39,585 nt of DNA from Pseudomonadota bacterium (lineage in GTDB: Bacteria > Pseudomonadota > Alphaproteobacteria > Rhizobiales > Devosiaceae). The notes below the pieces were generated by a model. That model saw nothing but the letters and a program-made list of their open reading frames with translations, was not told the DNA's origin and searched no databases. The DNA lies in contig JAEYXQ010000168.1 in assembly GCA_023431205.1 (NCBI GenBank), forward strand, positions 1-39,585. Direction: 5' to 3'. Shown here one piece after another: positions 32,204 through 39,585 of this stretch. Positions within the stretch are counted from its first letter, which is position 1, and every line of letters starts with the position of its first letter. Position numbers and translations under genes: made by a program.

Positions 32204-32434
32204 ATGATCCTGCAACTTGTGGCCATCTGGGCCATCGTCATCGCCAGCCTCGCCTGGTTCGTTCGCGACGAATTGCGCCTGCGCCGACTTGCCCGGCTGA
32301 ACCGGGCGGCCCGCTTCTATGCCGCGGCGCCGCAGTACCGGCACGTGCAGGTCGAGAGTGACCCGGTGGAGGATGCGGCGCGGAGCCGCTTCATCCGCGA
32401 ACTCAGCCGGCAAGGCTCGCCCGCAGCCGGTTGA
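32204..32434 (+). CDS. Small membrane-anchored protein, unknown function
   Basis: This 76-residue protein has one N-terminal membrane helix (about 1-20, MILQLVAIWAIVIASLAWFV) followed by a basic helix (RDELRLRRLARLNRAARFY). GGAG at 32193-32196 is seven bases before the ATG, which supports it. No family was recognised. Its 3' end overlaps the convergent minus-strand gene by 32 bases. Confidence 0.6.
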   Translation: MILQLVAIWAIVIASLAWFVRDELRLRRLARLNRAARFYAAAPQYRHVQVESDPVEDAARSRFIRELSRQGSPAAG

Positions 32435-32651
32435 TGATGTCGGAGGCCTTGAGCATCAGGGCCATGTCGATATCGGCATCGGAACTGTTGTCGGCGATGT
32501 CGGCCCAGACCGGGATGGTCAAGTCGTGGATCTGCTCGCGCCCGTTCTGACCTTCCTGCAGCACCGCCCGCACCCGTCCCACGATCCGTCCGGGCAGGCG
32601 GGGGTGAGCCGATTTCTCGGCGACGGCGATCTCGATCAGTTCCATGGTCAT
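32403..32651 (-). CDS. Small conserved-looking hypothetical protein
   Basis: This 82-residue protein reads as an ordinary soluble alpha/beta sequence (MELIEIAVAEKSAHPRLPGR, TIPVWADIADNSSDADIDMA, LKASDIINRLRASLAG) rather than a shadow frame. No family was recognised and no clear ribosome binding site precedes the ATG at 32651; ATG 32645 is an alternative. It lies 76 bases beyond the pncB stop on the same strand, so it may be the last gene of a pncB transcript. Confidence 0.55.
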   Translation of the reverse strand: MTMELIEIAVAEKSAHPRLPGRIVGRVRAVLQEGQNGREQIHDLTIPVWADIADNSSDADIDMALMLKASDIINRLRASLAG

Positions 32652-32727
32652 GCGCGGGCGTTAACACGCTGCGGTGCGGTCGGGTTCGACCCGCCGGGCT
32701 ATTCGGCAGCAGTGTTGCCGATTGGAC

Positions 32728-34035
32728 TCACACCCTGACGGCGTGCTCCACCCGACCCGCTTCTCCGAACACGCGGATATAGCGTTCGATCTCGGCGGCA
32801 TCGCCCGTGGCTTTGGCCGGATTGTCCGAGAGCTTCACCGCCGGCCGGCCATTGGCCTCGCTGACCTTGGCAACGATCGAGATGGGATCGAGCCCGGGAT
32901 TGGGTTCCGGCGCGCAGCCTTCAAAATCGTTGGTGAGGTTGGTGCCCCAGCCGAAGGTCATGCGGACCTTGCCGTCGAAGTGGAGGTAGGCCTCCTCGAT
33001 CATGTCGACGTCGAGCCCGTCCGAAAAGATCAGCAGCTTGTCGCGGGGGTCGCGGCCTTTGGCCTTCCACCAGGCGATGATCTTCTCGCCACCCTCGATG
33101 GCCGGAGCGCTGTCGGGCCGGAACCCGGTCCAGTCCGCGACCCAGTCCGGCGCGTCGCGCAGGAAGGCATCGGTGCCGAAAGCGTCGGGCAGCACGATCT
33201 TGAGATTGCCGCCATAATAGCTCTCCCAGTCCTGCAGCACCTGGTAGGGCGCGGCCTTGAGAGCGTCGTCGGTCTTGGCCAGCGCCGCCAGCACCATCGG
33301 CAGTTCATGGGCGTTGGTTCCGAGCGCTTCGAGGTCGTTGTCCATGGCCAGCTTGACATTGCTGGTGCCGGTGAAGGCTTCGCCGATACCCTCCTTGAGC
33401 GCTTCTACGCACCAGCGCTGCCACAGGAACGAGTGGCGCCGGCGGGTGCCGAAGTCGGAAATCTTGAGGTCCGGGAGCTTCGCCAGACGCTCGACCTTCT
33501 CCCACATCTTGGCCTTGGCCCGGGCATAGAGCACGTCCAGGGTGAACGGCCCGTACTGCTTCATCGCGGCACGCGAACGCAGCTCGTTGATGATGGCGAG
33601 CGCCGGGATTTCCCACATGGTGGTTTCCTGCCAGAGCCCGGGGAACTCGAGCACGAACTGGCCGTCCTTCTGCTCCAGGCGGTATTCCGGCAACTGGAAG
33701 TCCTCAAGCCACTTGAGAAAGGCCGGCTCGAAGATCTGCTTGGAGCCATAGAAGCTGTTACCGGCCAGCCAGATCATCTCCTTCTTGGAGAAGCGCAGGG
33801 TGCGGCAATGGTCGAGCTGCGCCCGCAACTCGTCGATGTCGATCTCCTCGGCCAGCCGCACCGATCTGGTCCGGTTGATCAGCGAGAACGTTGCCTCGAC
33901 CCGGGGGTAAAGGCCCCAGATCATCTGCAGCATCAACAGCTTGTAGAAGTCGGTGTCGAGCAGGCTCCGCACGATCGGATCGAGCTTGAAGGTGTGGTTG
34001 TAAACTCGCCGGGCGATGTCGGTGTAAATAGCCAT
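32728..34035 (-). CDS. pncB: Nicotinate phosphoribosyltransferase
   Basis: This 435-residue enzyme converts nicotinate and PRPP to nicotinate mononucleotide in NAD salvage. It begins LDTDFYKLLMLQMIW, has the DFGTRRRHS motif near 194-202, the FTGTSN motif near 221-226 and the likely phospho-histidine H243 in LGTNAHELPM. The later IFSDGLDVDMI and FGWGTNLTNDF form the phosphate-binding part. Length and motifs match bacterial PncB. AAGGG precedes the ATG at 34035. Confidence 0.96.
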   Translation of the reverse strand: MAIYTDIARRVYNHTFKLDPIVRSLLDTDFYKLLMLQMIWGLYPRVEATFSLINRTRSVRLAEEIDIDELRAQLDHCRTLRFSKKEMIWLAGNSFYGSKQIFEPAFLKWLEDFQLPEYRLEQKDGQFVLEFPGLWQETTMWEIPALAIINELRSRAAMKQYGPFTLDVLYARAKAKMWEKVERLAKLPDLKISDFGTRRRHSFLWQRWCVEALKEGIGEAFTGTSNVKLAMDNDLEALGTNAHELPMVLAALAKTDDALKAAPYQVLQDWESYYGGNLKIVLPDAFGTDAFLRDAPDWVADWTGFRPDSAPAIEGGEKIIAWWKAKGRDPRDKLLIFSDGLDVDMIEEAYLHFDGKVRMTFGWGTNLTNDFEGCAPEPNPGLDPISIVAKVSEANGRPAVKLSDNPAKATGDAAEIERYIRVFGEAGRVEHAVRV

Positions 34036-34113
34036 GGCAACCCTTTCGCGGGCGCGGTTGTAGCGCGGGGGAAGCGCAGTTGGAAAGACGCCGATAGGGG
34101 TGAGGCGTTCGGT

Positions 34114-35259
34114 TCACTCGGCGAATTGGAAGGCCGCGAACCTGTCGAGCGCGGTGTCCAGCGCCTCGCGTTCGGCTGCGCCCGGTTCGGCGAACCAGGT
34201 CAGCTTCTGCGTCAGGAGCCGCCGCTCGCCCCGGTCGGCCTTGAGGTCAATCGCCGCCACGATGCGGTTGCCCATCAGGATGGGCAGGGCGAAATAGCCC
34301 AGCCTGCGCTTGTCGGCGGGGACATAGGCCTCGAACAGGTGATCATAGCCGAAGAACAGCTTGAGCCGCTTGCGCTGGATGATCAGGGGATCGAACGGGG
34401 AGAGCACGTGGACGAACTCGGCCCCGGGTTCGGGGATGGTCTCCATCATTTCCGGCGCGGCCCAGAGTTTTACTCGCTCGGCTCCTTCAATAGCCACCTC
34501 CAGGAGTTGCTTGCGCCGGAGCCGGGATTCGATCAGCGCCAGCACCGCCGGCTTGGCGGAAGGCTCGAGGTGGCAGATGGAGTCGAGGCTGACGAGCCCC
34601 TGGCTGCGCAGGGCGCGATCGAGCTTGTAGGCGGTGACCTGTCGCTCCGTCGCCGGCCGTGGCATCCGCTCCCAGCCGAAGTGCCGGGCCGTCAGATCAT
34701 AGGTCTTGACCATGCCCTGGCGGGCGGAGATTGCCACCAGGCCCTGGTAGAACATCAGCTGGAGCACCCGCTTGGAGGGCTTGCGGCTGGCCCAGGGGTG
34801 GTGCTTCTCGACCAGCTCTTCGTCGGCAATGTCGCGAATGGACAGCGGCCCCTCGCGCTTCAGCCGGCGCGTCATGGCGGTGATCTCGGCCGGAGTGACC
34901 TTGCCGAACCAGGTATCGGTGAGGTCGCGAAAGCGCTTCATCGCCGGGATGAAGTAGGGAAAGTCGGCAACAGGCACGTAGCTCAACGCGTGGGTCCAGT
35001 ATTCGAACACCGTCTTGTCGGTGTCCTGCAACTGCGTGAGGTCGCCGCGCCGGTATCCGGGAATGCGTGAGAACAGAATGTGGTGGTGGCACCGCTCGAT
35101 GACGTTGATGGTGTCGATCTGCACATAGCCCAGCTGCTTGATGGCCGCGAGAACGGCCTCCGGACCGGAGCCGAAGGGCTCGGGCTCGTCCAGTCGTTGA
35201 GCCCGCAGCCAGATGGCGCGCGCCTGTTCCGAGGACAGAATCACGGGCTTGCGGGCCAT
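34114..35259 (-). CDS. YcaQ/AlkX-like winged-helix DNA glycosylase
   Basis: This 381-residue protein belongs to the HTH_42 (DUF1006, YcaQ/AlkZ) family. E. coli YcaQ removes crosslinked and alkylated bases and Streptomyces AlkZ unhooks azinomycin crosslinks. The catalytic QxD motif of the YcaQ branch is present as Q47-I-D49 in LGYVQIDTINVIERCHHHI. The SRIPGYRRGDL and FEYWTHALSYVP stretches are typical. The rest forms tandem winged-helix modules ending in the conserved LSPFDPLIIQRKRLKLFFGY region. It lies 78 bases upstream (minus strand) of pncB. Confidence 0.85.
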   Translation of the reverse strand: MARKPVILSSEQARAIWLRAQRLDEPEPFGSGPEAVLAAIKQLGYVQIDTINVIERCHHHILFSRIPGYRRGDLTQLQDTDKTVFEYWTHALSYVPVADFPYFIPAMKRFRDLTDTWFGKVTPAEITAMTRRLKREGPLSIRDIADEELVEKHHPWASRKPSKRVLQLMFYQGLVAISARQGMVKTYDLTARHFGWERMPRPATERQVTAYKLDRALRSQGLVSLDSICHLEPSAKPAVLALIESRLRRKQLLEVAIEGAERVKLWAAPEMMETIPEPGAEFVHVLSPFDPLIIQRKRLKLFFGYDHLFEAYVPADKRRLGYFALPILMGNRIVAAIDLKADRGERRLLTQKLTWFAEPGAAEREALDTALDRFAAFQFAE

Positions 35260-35290
35260 TCCGAATCCTCTCTTCCGAATGAGTGGCGCA

Positions 35291-37009
35291 TCACCTGAGA
35301 AGACCCTCCCTGAACCAGCCGGCGCCGATGTGCTCGCGTTCGCCGTGACGCGTGAGGCGGGTCCGCAACGCCTCGAGCGTCGCGTCCGTCCACTCCGGCG
35401 GATCGGTCACCGCGACCCAGCCATCGAAATAGTCCTGCGGAGCATAGACATGGCCAAAGCCGATAGGCGAGGTCTGCGCCAGTGCCATGTCGAGGGCAAT
35501 CTGCAGGAAAGTGACCACCGGGTACCAGTTGAGCAGCGGCGACACCGAGGGCGCTCGCTCGCCACTCAGCCAGGCCGGTTCGCGGTAGAGCAGTCCCGGA
35601 TCAAAGAACACGATAGGGTCGGTAGGGTACTGCAGATAAACGATCCTGAGCGGTCCCCACCCGCCGGGACTGAGGTCCTCCCCCGAATTGGCGAAGCGCA
35701 CCGCCGTGCTGTCGCCCACCTGGGGCAACCAGAACGGCGAACCTGGGTCACGGTTGGCCGTGGCGGTCCGCCAGGCAGCAGTGGCAAACGGCGTGCCGAC
35801 CCAAAGCGCACCGTCGAACGGATCGCCCAGCACATCGTAGAGCGAAGCCGAGGCCGCCGAACTATAGGCGCCAAGGCTCAGCCCATGCAGGTAGAGCCTG
35901 GGCCGGGTTTCCTTCGGCATGTCGGTCCAGCGCTCGTAGACGGCGGCAAACAGGGCGCGCGCCGTCTCCACCCCCACGTCCGGCTCGGACACCAGCGACA
36001 GCCAGCTGGTGAGGTAGGAATACTGCACCGCGACGCTGGCGACGTCGCCGCCATGCAGCATCTCGAGCGTGTCGATGGCCGCCGGCTCGACCCAGCCGGT
36101 TCCGACCGGCATGATCAGCACCAGCACGGAGCGATCGAAAGCCCCGACCCGCTCCATCTCCGCCAAGGCAAGCCGCGCCCGACCGTCCGCGGTTTCGGCC
36201 GCACGCAGTCCGACATAGATGCGCAGCGGGTTGATGGCCTCGCGACCGGTGATGCCGGTGATCTCTTCGGCGGTGGGGCCTGACTCCACGTAGATGCGGG
36301 CATCGAGCCCGATCGTGTCCCAGGGGATCAGCGATTCGGCGCTGCCGGAGCGCCACGCCTCCACCGGTGGCGGTTCGGCGCTGCCGGCCAACCGGTCGAA
36401 CTGCCCGTAAAAGCGGTCGGCGACATAAAGGGCGCCGCGGGCAACCACGCCATTGCCAACGGTGGCGGTGGCCATGCCCACGGTGATCAGCGCCAGCACG
36501 AACGCGACCCGCCGCGGAATGGCCTGCTCCATCCACGCCCAGACGAGCCGCACCCCATGCACGATCATGGTGCCGATGCCGATCAGCACCACTGCAGGTA
36601 CGACAGCGATCGCTGCAACCAGCCACGGCTGGCGCGCCTCCACCGGAGCGATCCCCATGGCGGCGCGGATGGAATTCTGCCAGCCGGTGGAGAACCAGAG
36701 AAAGGTGACAGCCAGGACCAGGCAGCCTCCGGCCGCCAGGCGACCGACCCAGCGGGCGACGCGGCGATTGGGCCAGCGAAGTTCGAGGAAGTTCCACAGC
36801 CATTCCAGCGAAACGCCGATGGCATAGCCGGCCGCGAAGGCGAAGCCGCAGAGAATGCCCTGGACGGTGAAATGCCGCGGGATCAGCGAAGGCGTCAGCG
36901 ACAGGGCAAAGAACAGGAGCCCGAAGAGCCAGCCGCCGGTAGACACCCGATCGAGCTGTCGTCCAGCCCAGCGGCGCGCGCTGACGACCCCCTCCACCCA
37001 GCGGGTCAT
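35291..37009 (-). CDS. Membrane alpha/beta hydrolase (Abhydrolase_9-type)
   Basis: This 572-residue protein has about five membrane segments in the first 205 residues and a C-terminal hydrolase domain. The nucleophile elbow is HGLSLGAY (S378), followed by WVGTPF, then D464 in QYPTDPIVFFDPGLLY and H520 in GFGHVY; these are plausible triad members and match the conserved blocks of the PF15420/PF10081 pair. The substrate is unknown; a membrane-associated ester or lipid is a guess. The start codon overlaps the stop of the ExoD-like gene as ATGA, so the two are translationally coupled. Confidence 0.87.
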   Translation of the reverse strand: MTRWVEGVVSARRWAGRQLDRVSTGGWLFGLLFFALSLTPSLIPRHFTVQGILCGFAFAAGYAIGVSLEWLWNFLELRWPNRRVARWVGRLAAGGCLVLAVTFLWFSTGWQNSIRAAMGIAPVEARQPWLVAAIAVVPAVVLIGIGTMIVHGVRLVWAWMEQAIPRRVAFVLALITVGMATATVGNGVVARGALYVADRFYGQFDRLAGSAEPPPVEAWRSGSAESLIPWDTIGLDARIYVESGPTAEEITGITGREAINPLRIYVGLRAAETADGRARLALAEMERVGAFDRSVLVLIMPVGTGWVEPAAIDTLEMLHGGDVASVAVQYSYLTSWLSLVSEPDVGVETARALFAAVYERWTDMPKETRPRLYLHGLSLGAYSSAASASLYDVLGDPFDGALWVGTPFATAAWRTATANRDPGSPFWLPQVGDSTAVRFANSGEDLSPGGWGPLRIVYLQYPTDPIVFFDPGLLYREPAWLSGERAPSVSPLLNWYPVVTFLQIALDMALAQTSPIGFGHVYAPQDYFDGWVAVTDPPEWTDATLEALRTRLTRHGEREHIGAGWFREGLLR

Positions 37010-37602
37010 ACCCCGAACACCGAGCGGGCGAGATGAACCACGCCCCAGATCGCGGCAACAGCGATGCCAAGGCCGATCAGGGCAATCACTGCGCCGAGCA
37101 GCACTCCAGCCCCGTCCCTGTTGACCCGGGAGACGGTGATCACGGCTATGCCGACATTGGGAACGGCATTGATCAACGGAATGGGCACCACCATGGGCAG
37201 GCAAACGAGGAGGATGAACAGGCCTGTCACGCGCTCTGCCGCCTCACCGGCGAGCCATTCCAGCCTGGGTTTTGAGATTCGGCCGAACAGGCGCGCCAGC
37301 ATCAGCATGCGGTCCACGACCCGCACCACCAATCTGTGCGACAGCCGGCGCTGCCCGATCCTGCCGTCGAGGCGCAATGGCCAGCCCAGCAGCATGGCAA
37401 GCGTAACTCCCATCATGGCGATCGCCACCGTGCCGCCATAGCCGGGGGGGCCCGGAATCATGTTGAGCACCGACAGCACCAGGATCGCCATGGTGTGGGA
37501 TGTCGGCCCAAGCAGGCCGATCAGCGTACCGGCGGTGAGGCCGCCCTCCGCCTCCCTGATGCTGGTGGCAATCGCCTCGACGCGGGCTTCGATGGGAGTC
37601 AC
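37006..37602 (-). CDS. ExoD-like membrane protein
   Basis: This protein of about 198 residues resembles ExoD, needed for exopolysaccharide synthesis and alkaline tolerance in Sinorhizobium; its biochemistry is unknown. It has the early LTAGTLIGLLGPTSHTMAIL helix, a proline-rich turn (NMIPGPPGYGG) and hydrophobic segments TGLFILLVCLPMVVPIPL and LLGAVIALIGLGIAVAAIWG. The start is uncertain: GTG 37602 is used because it gives a family-like N-terminus; GTG 37662 is an in-frame alternative, and neither has a good ribosome binding site. It is the first gene of a pair with the membrane hydrolase. Confidence 0.8.
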   Translation of the reverse strand: MTPIEARVEAIATSIREAEGGLTAGTLIGLLGPTSHTMAILVLSVLNMIPGPPGYGGTVAIAMMGVTLAMLLGWPLRLDGRIGQRRLSHRLVVRVVDRMLMLARLFGRISKPRLEWLAGEAAERVTGLFILLVCLPMVVPIPLINAVPNVGIAVITVSRVNRDGAGVLLGAVIALIGLGIAVAAIWGVVHLARSVFGV

Positions 37603-37766
37603 GGATTCGCCGGGCTTGGTCTTGGGGGACGTGGCATCACTATAGGCGCGCTGCCACGGCACACAACCGTCGGCATCGCGGAAGTTCCCTCCAGCGCCGC
37701 CGATGAGAGTGCCCGGAACCAGAGGAGCAGGGCGTAGTTGGTTTGCCGAACCGACAAGGACAACAC

Positions 37767-38939
37767 ATGCCGATCCTATCCGTCTTCCGCCTTGCTTCGG
37801 TGCTGATCTCGCTGCTGATCCTTGCCGTGGCGGCCTCCTTCCTCTGGCAATGGTGGCAGGGTGACTGGATCCGCGAGGCGGATGGCGATCTCGTGCGGGT
37901 GCGGCCCGACTGGGCCCTGTGGCTGGGCCTGCTGCTGCTGGCGACCTCGCTGGGCGGCAAGTTCCTGGTGCTGCCGCTGGTGGCGCGCGGGGACAAGGGG
38001 GAGCGGAGCCGTCCCGACCGACACGATGGGACGGTGATCGCCAGCCCCACCGGCAATCAGCTCTACGTTGAGCAGTCAGGCCCCAAGGGCGCGCCGACAC
38101 TGGTGTTGACGCATGGCTGGGCCATGGACAGCACCATCTGGAACCTGCTGCGCCGGCGGCTGGAGCAGCGCTTCCGCGTGGTGGTGTGGGACCTTCCCGG
38201 CATGGGGGCCTCCAAGGCCGGCAGCGGCGACGGCATTGCGCTCAGCGCCTTCGCCACCGACCTGACCACGGTCATTGCTGCATCCGGCGCGGAGCGCGTG
38301 TTTCTGGTCGGGCACAGCATCGGCGGCATGACCATCCAGACGCTGGCGCGCGACCAGCCGACATTGTTCTCGGAGCGGGTGGCCGGGGCGGTGCTGGTCA
38401 ACACCACCTATACCGATCCGCTCAAGACCATGATCGCCAGCAAGCTGTTGCAGGCACTGCGCTGGCCGGTGCTGGAGCCGGTGATGCGCCTCACCATCCT
38501 CCTGCAGCCGCTTGCATGGCTCGGCATGTGGCAGAGCTATCTCAGCGGCTGGGCGCATGTGGGAAACCGCCTCGGCTTCGGGCGGTATGTGACGCGCAGC
38601 CAACTCGAGCACACCACCCTGCTGTCGACCCGTAACCCGCCGGGAGACATTCAGCGCGGCAACCTGGCAATGCTGCGCTGGGACGCAACCGGGGCGATGG
38701 AAACGGTCTCGGTACCGACATTGGTGATCGCGGGCCAAGTCGACATCGTCACCAAGCCGGAGGCCGGCGCGACCATCGCCGCCTCAACGCCCGGGGCCAG
38801 CCTGACGGTGGTCGACGGCGTGAACCACATGGGGTTCCTGGAGCGCTGGGAAGACCACGTCGCCCTGATCACCGGCTTCATCGAAGAAAATCAGGGGCGC
38901 ACGACCAACTTGGCCGGTTACGGCAGCCAACTGTCGTGA
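37767..38939 (+). CDS. Membrane-anchored alpha/beta hydrolase
   Basis: This 390-residue protein has two N-terminal membrane segments (about 5-28 and 49-73) and a hydrolase domain from about 88. The triad is S184 in VGHSIGGM, D326 in AGQVDIVT and H354 in GVNHMGFLE, with oxyanion LTHGWAMDSTIW. The substrate is unknown. AAGGA at 37756-37760 is six bases before the ATG. It is divergent from the ExoD-like gene. Confidence 0.88.
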   Translation: MPILSVFRLASVLISLLILAVAASFLWQWWQGDWIREADGDLVRVRPDWALWLGLLLLATSLGGKFLVLPLVARGDKGERSRPDRHDGTVIASPTGNQLYVEQSGPKGAPTLVLTHGWAMDSTIWNLLRRRLEQRFRVVVWDLPGMGASKAGSGDGIALSAFATDLTTVIAASGAERVFLVGHSIGGMTIQTLARDQPTLFSERVAGAVLVNTTYTDPLKTMIASKLLQALRWPVLEPVMRLTILLQPLAWLGMWQSYLSGWAHVGNRLGFGRYVTRSQLEHTTLLSTRNPPGDIQRGNLAMLRWDATGAMETVSVPTLVIAGQVDIVTKPEAGATIAASTPGASLTVVDGVNHMGFLERWEDHVALITGFIEENQGRTTNLAGYGSQLS

Positions 38940-38965
38940 CAGAGTCGCGGAGACTTCGGGGGAAT

Positions 38966-39041
<76 letters not shown>

Positions 39042-39086
39042 ATTCCGTGGGTCCGTCGGGGCCGCAGCCCGTCCGAAGCGAGGCGG

Positions 39087-39115
39087 AACCTATTGGATGA
39101 TCCGCCCCGGTGCAA
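39087..39115 (-). promoter_or_regulatory. Candidate promoter of tRNA-Ala
   Basis: On the minus strand TTGCAC (39110-39115), 17 bases, TAGGTT (39087-39092). The leader to the tRNA 5' end would be about 40 bases. Both hexamers are partial matches. Confidence 0.38.
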
Positions 39116-39140
39116 GTGCCTAAATGACACTTTTTGATGC

Positions 39141-39165
39141 GGCCGGCGGACGCACCCCGCCGGCC
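39141..39165. repeat. GC-rich hairpin between the FYDLN-acid gene and tRNA-Ala
   Basis: GGCCGGCGG (39141-39149) and CCGCCGGCC (39157-39165) form a perfect 9-bp inverted repeat over a seven-base loop. It lies 16 bases beyond the minus-strand stop, where a terminator is expected, but no U tract follows, so termination there would be weak or Rho-assisted. Confidence 0.5.
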
Positions 39166-39181
39166 TAAAATACAAATAGAA

Positions 39182-39585
39182 TCAGCGGTCTTCGTCGCCG
39201 CCGACGTCGAAGCCGAGCTCATCGTCCTCGTCGTCTTCCTCTTCGAGGAACACGTCCTCATCGTCGTCGCCGAGTTCCTCGTCGACTTCCACATCGACGT
39301 CACCGGTCTCGGGAATGTCGTCCCCTGCCTCTTCGGCATCGGCGTCTTCCAGGGAGACGATCTCGGGCGCGGCCGCATCCTCCTCCTCGACCTCTTCGAC
39401 CTCCTCCTCGTCGTCGACGCGGCGGGCGGTGGCGGGCGCCGGCTTGCCGGCGAGCACCGTCTCGAAATAGGAGCGCGGATAGCTCTTGCCCGTATAGGGC
39501 GAGACGATCGGGTCCATGTTGAGGTCGTAGAACTTCTTGCCCGTATCGGGATCGGTCCGTTTGGTGCCGCGTTCGGAACTGGCCA
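39182..39585 (-). CDS. FYDLN-acid (TIGR02300-like) protein, 5' end cut at the window edge
   Basis: The frame is open to the window edge and reads ASSERGTKRTDPDTGKKFYD followed by LNMDPIVSPYTGKSYPRSYF. The invariant KKFYDLN block and the strongly acidic C-terminal half (EEVEEVEEEDAAAPEI, VDEELGDDDEDVFLEEEDDE) identify the alphaproteobacterial FYDLN-acid family, whose function is unknown. The last two window bases in this frame are TG, so the true start codon probably has only its first base outside the window; about 134 residues in total. The internal ATG at 39517 is not the start because the conserved block lies before it. Confidence 0.85.
   Translation of the reverse strand, partial: ASSERGTKRTDPDTGKKFYDLNMDPIVSPYTGKSYPRSYFETVLAGKPAPATARRVDDEEEVEEVEEEDAAAPEIVSLEDADAEEAGDDIPETGDVDVEVDEELGDDDEDVFLEEEDDEDDELGFDVGGDEDR

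Noticed and set aside
32674..35070. Long plus-strand frame (798 codons) opposite pncB and the YcaQ-like gene
   Set aside because: Antisense to two recognised enzymes with complete motifs; composition is that of a GC-rich shadow frame.

Overview
The window is GC-rich, densely coding chromosomal DNA of an alphaproteobacterium, most likely Hyphomicrobiales and plausibly a Devosia-like genus. The pointers are the lptC-lptA-lptB-rpoN-hpf-ptsN block, a DUF1150-Hsp20 pair, a RegB/ActS-type redox kinase, a fused YlxR/L7Ae-like RNA-binding protein between nusA and infB, an FYDLN-acid (TIGR02300-like) protein, and intergenic CCCTCTCCCC/GGGGAGAGGG dyad elements. The genus is inferred from gene content only. 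No transposase, integrase, prophage or CRISPR array was found.

Layout. 1-7206: the 3' end of a DUF559 nuclease-like gene, then an N-carbamoyl amidohydrolase, a dihydropyrimidinase/hydantoinase and a complete NitT/TauT-type ABC importer (ATPase, two permeases, periplasmic binding protein), closed by a strong terminator. This reads as uptake plus two-step hydrolysis of a cyclic ureide (dihydropyrimidine or hydantoin). 7207-8127: repeat-rich gap and a DUF2852 membrane protein. 8128-14925: redox histidine kinase, short RNase D, LPS-transport genes lptC/lptA/lptB, sigma-54, ribosome hibernation factor and PtsN. 14980-18223: an Hsp20-DUF1150 heat-shock pair, a family 2 glycosyltransferase, a zinc-type CDF exporter and a glutathione peroxidase. 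18288-24045 (minus): rimP-nusA-ylxR/L7Ae-infB. 24173-26547: alpha/beta hydrolase, small secreted protein, HxlR regulator, trmB. 26622-29648 (minus): metK and lnt. 29764-32122 (plus): tsaB-rimI-fur/mur-plsC. 32204-37602: small hypothetical genes, pncB, a YcaQ-like glycosylase, a membrane alpha/beta hydrolase coupled to an ExoD-like protein. 37767-39585: a membrane-anchored alpha/beta hydrolase, tRNA-Ala(GGC) and a truncated FYDLN-acid protein.

Most genes are housekeeping. The points that most deserve a second look are regulatory: (i) a ROSE-type RNA thermometer plus a heat-shock-like promoter ahead of hsp20; (ii) an intrinsic terminator in the leader of the rimP-nusA-infB operon, suggesting attenuation; (iii) a 30-bp near-perfect palindrome upstream of metK; (iv) an ArsR/SmtB-type operator over the promoter of the CDF exporter, which also fixes that gene's start. 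I did not find a clearly unprecedented multi-gene system. The best-supported novelties are these cis elements and several synteny breaks: infB with no rbfA-truB-rpsO-pnp behind it, a redox kinase with no adjacent response regulator, and plsC with no miaB-ybeZ-ybeY block.
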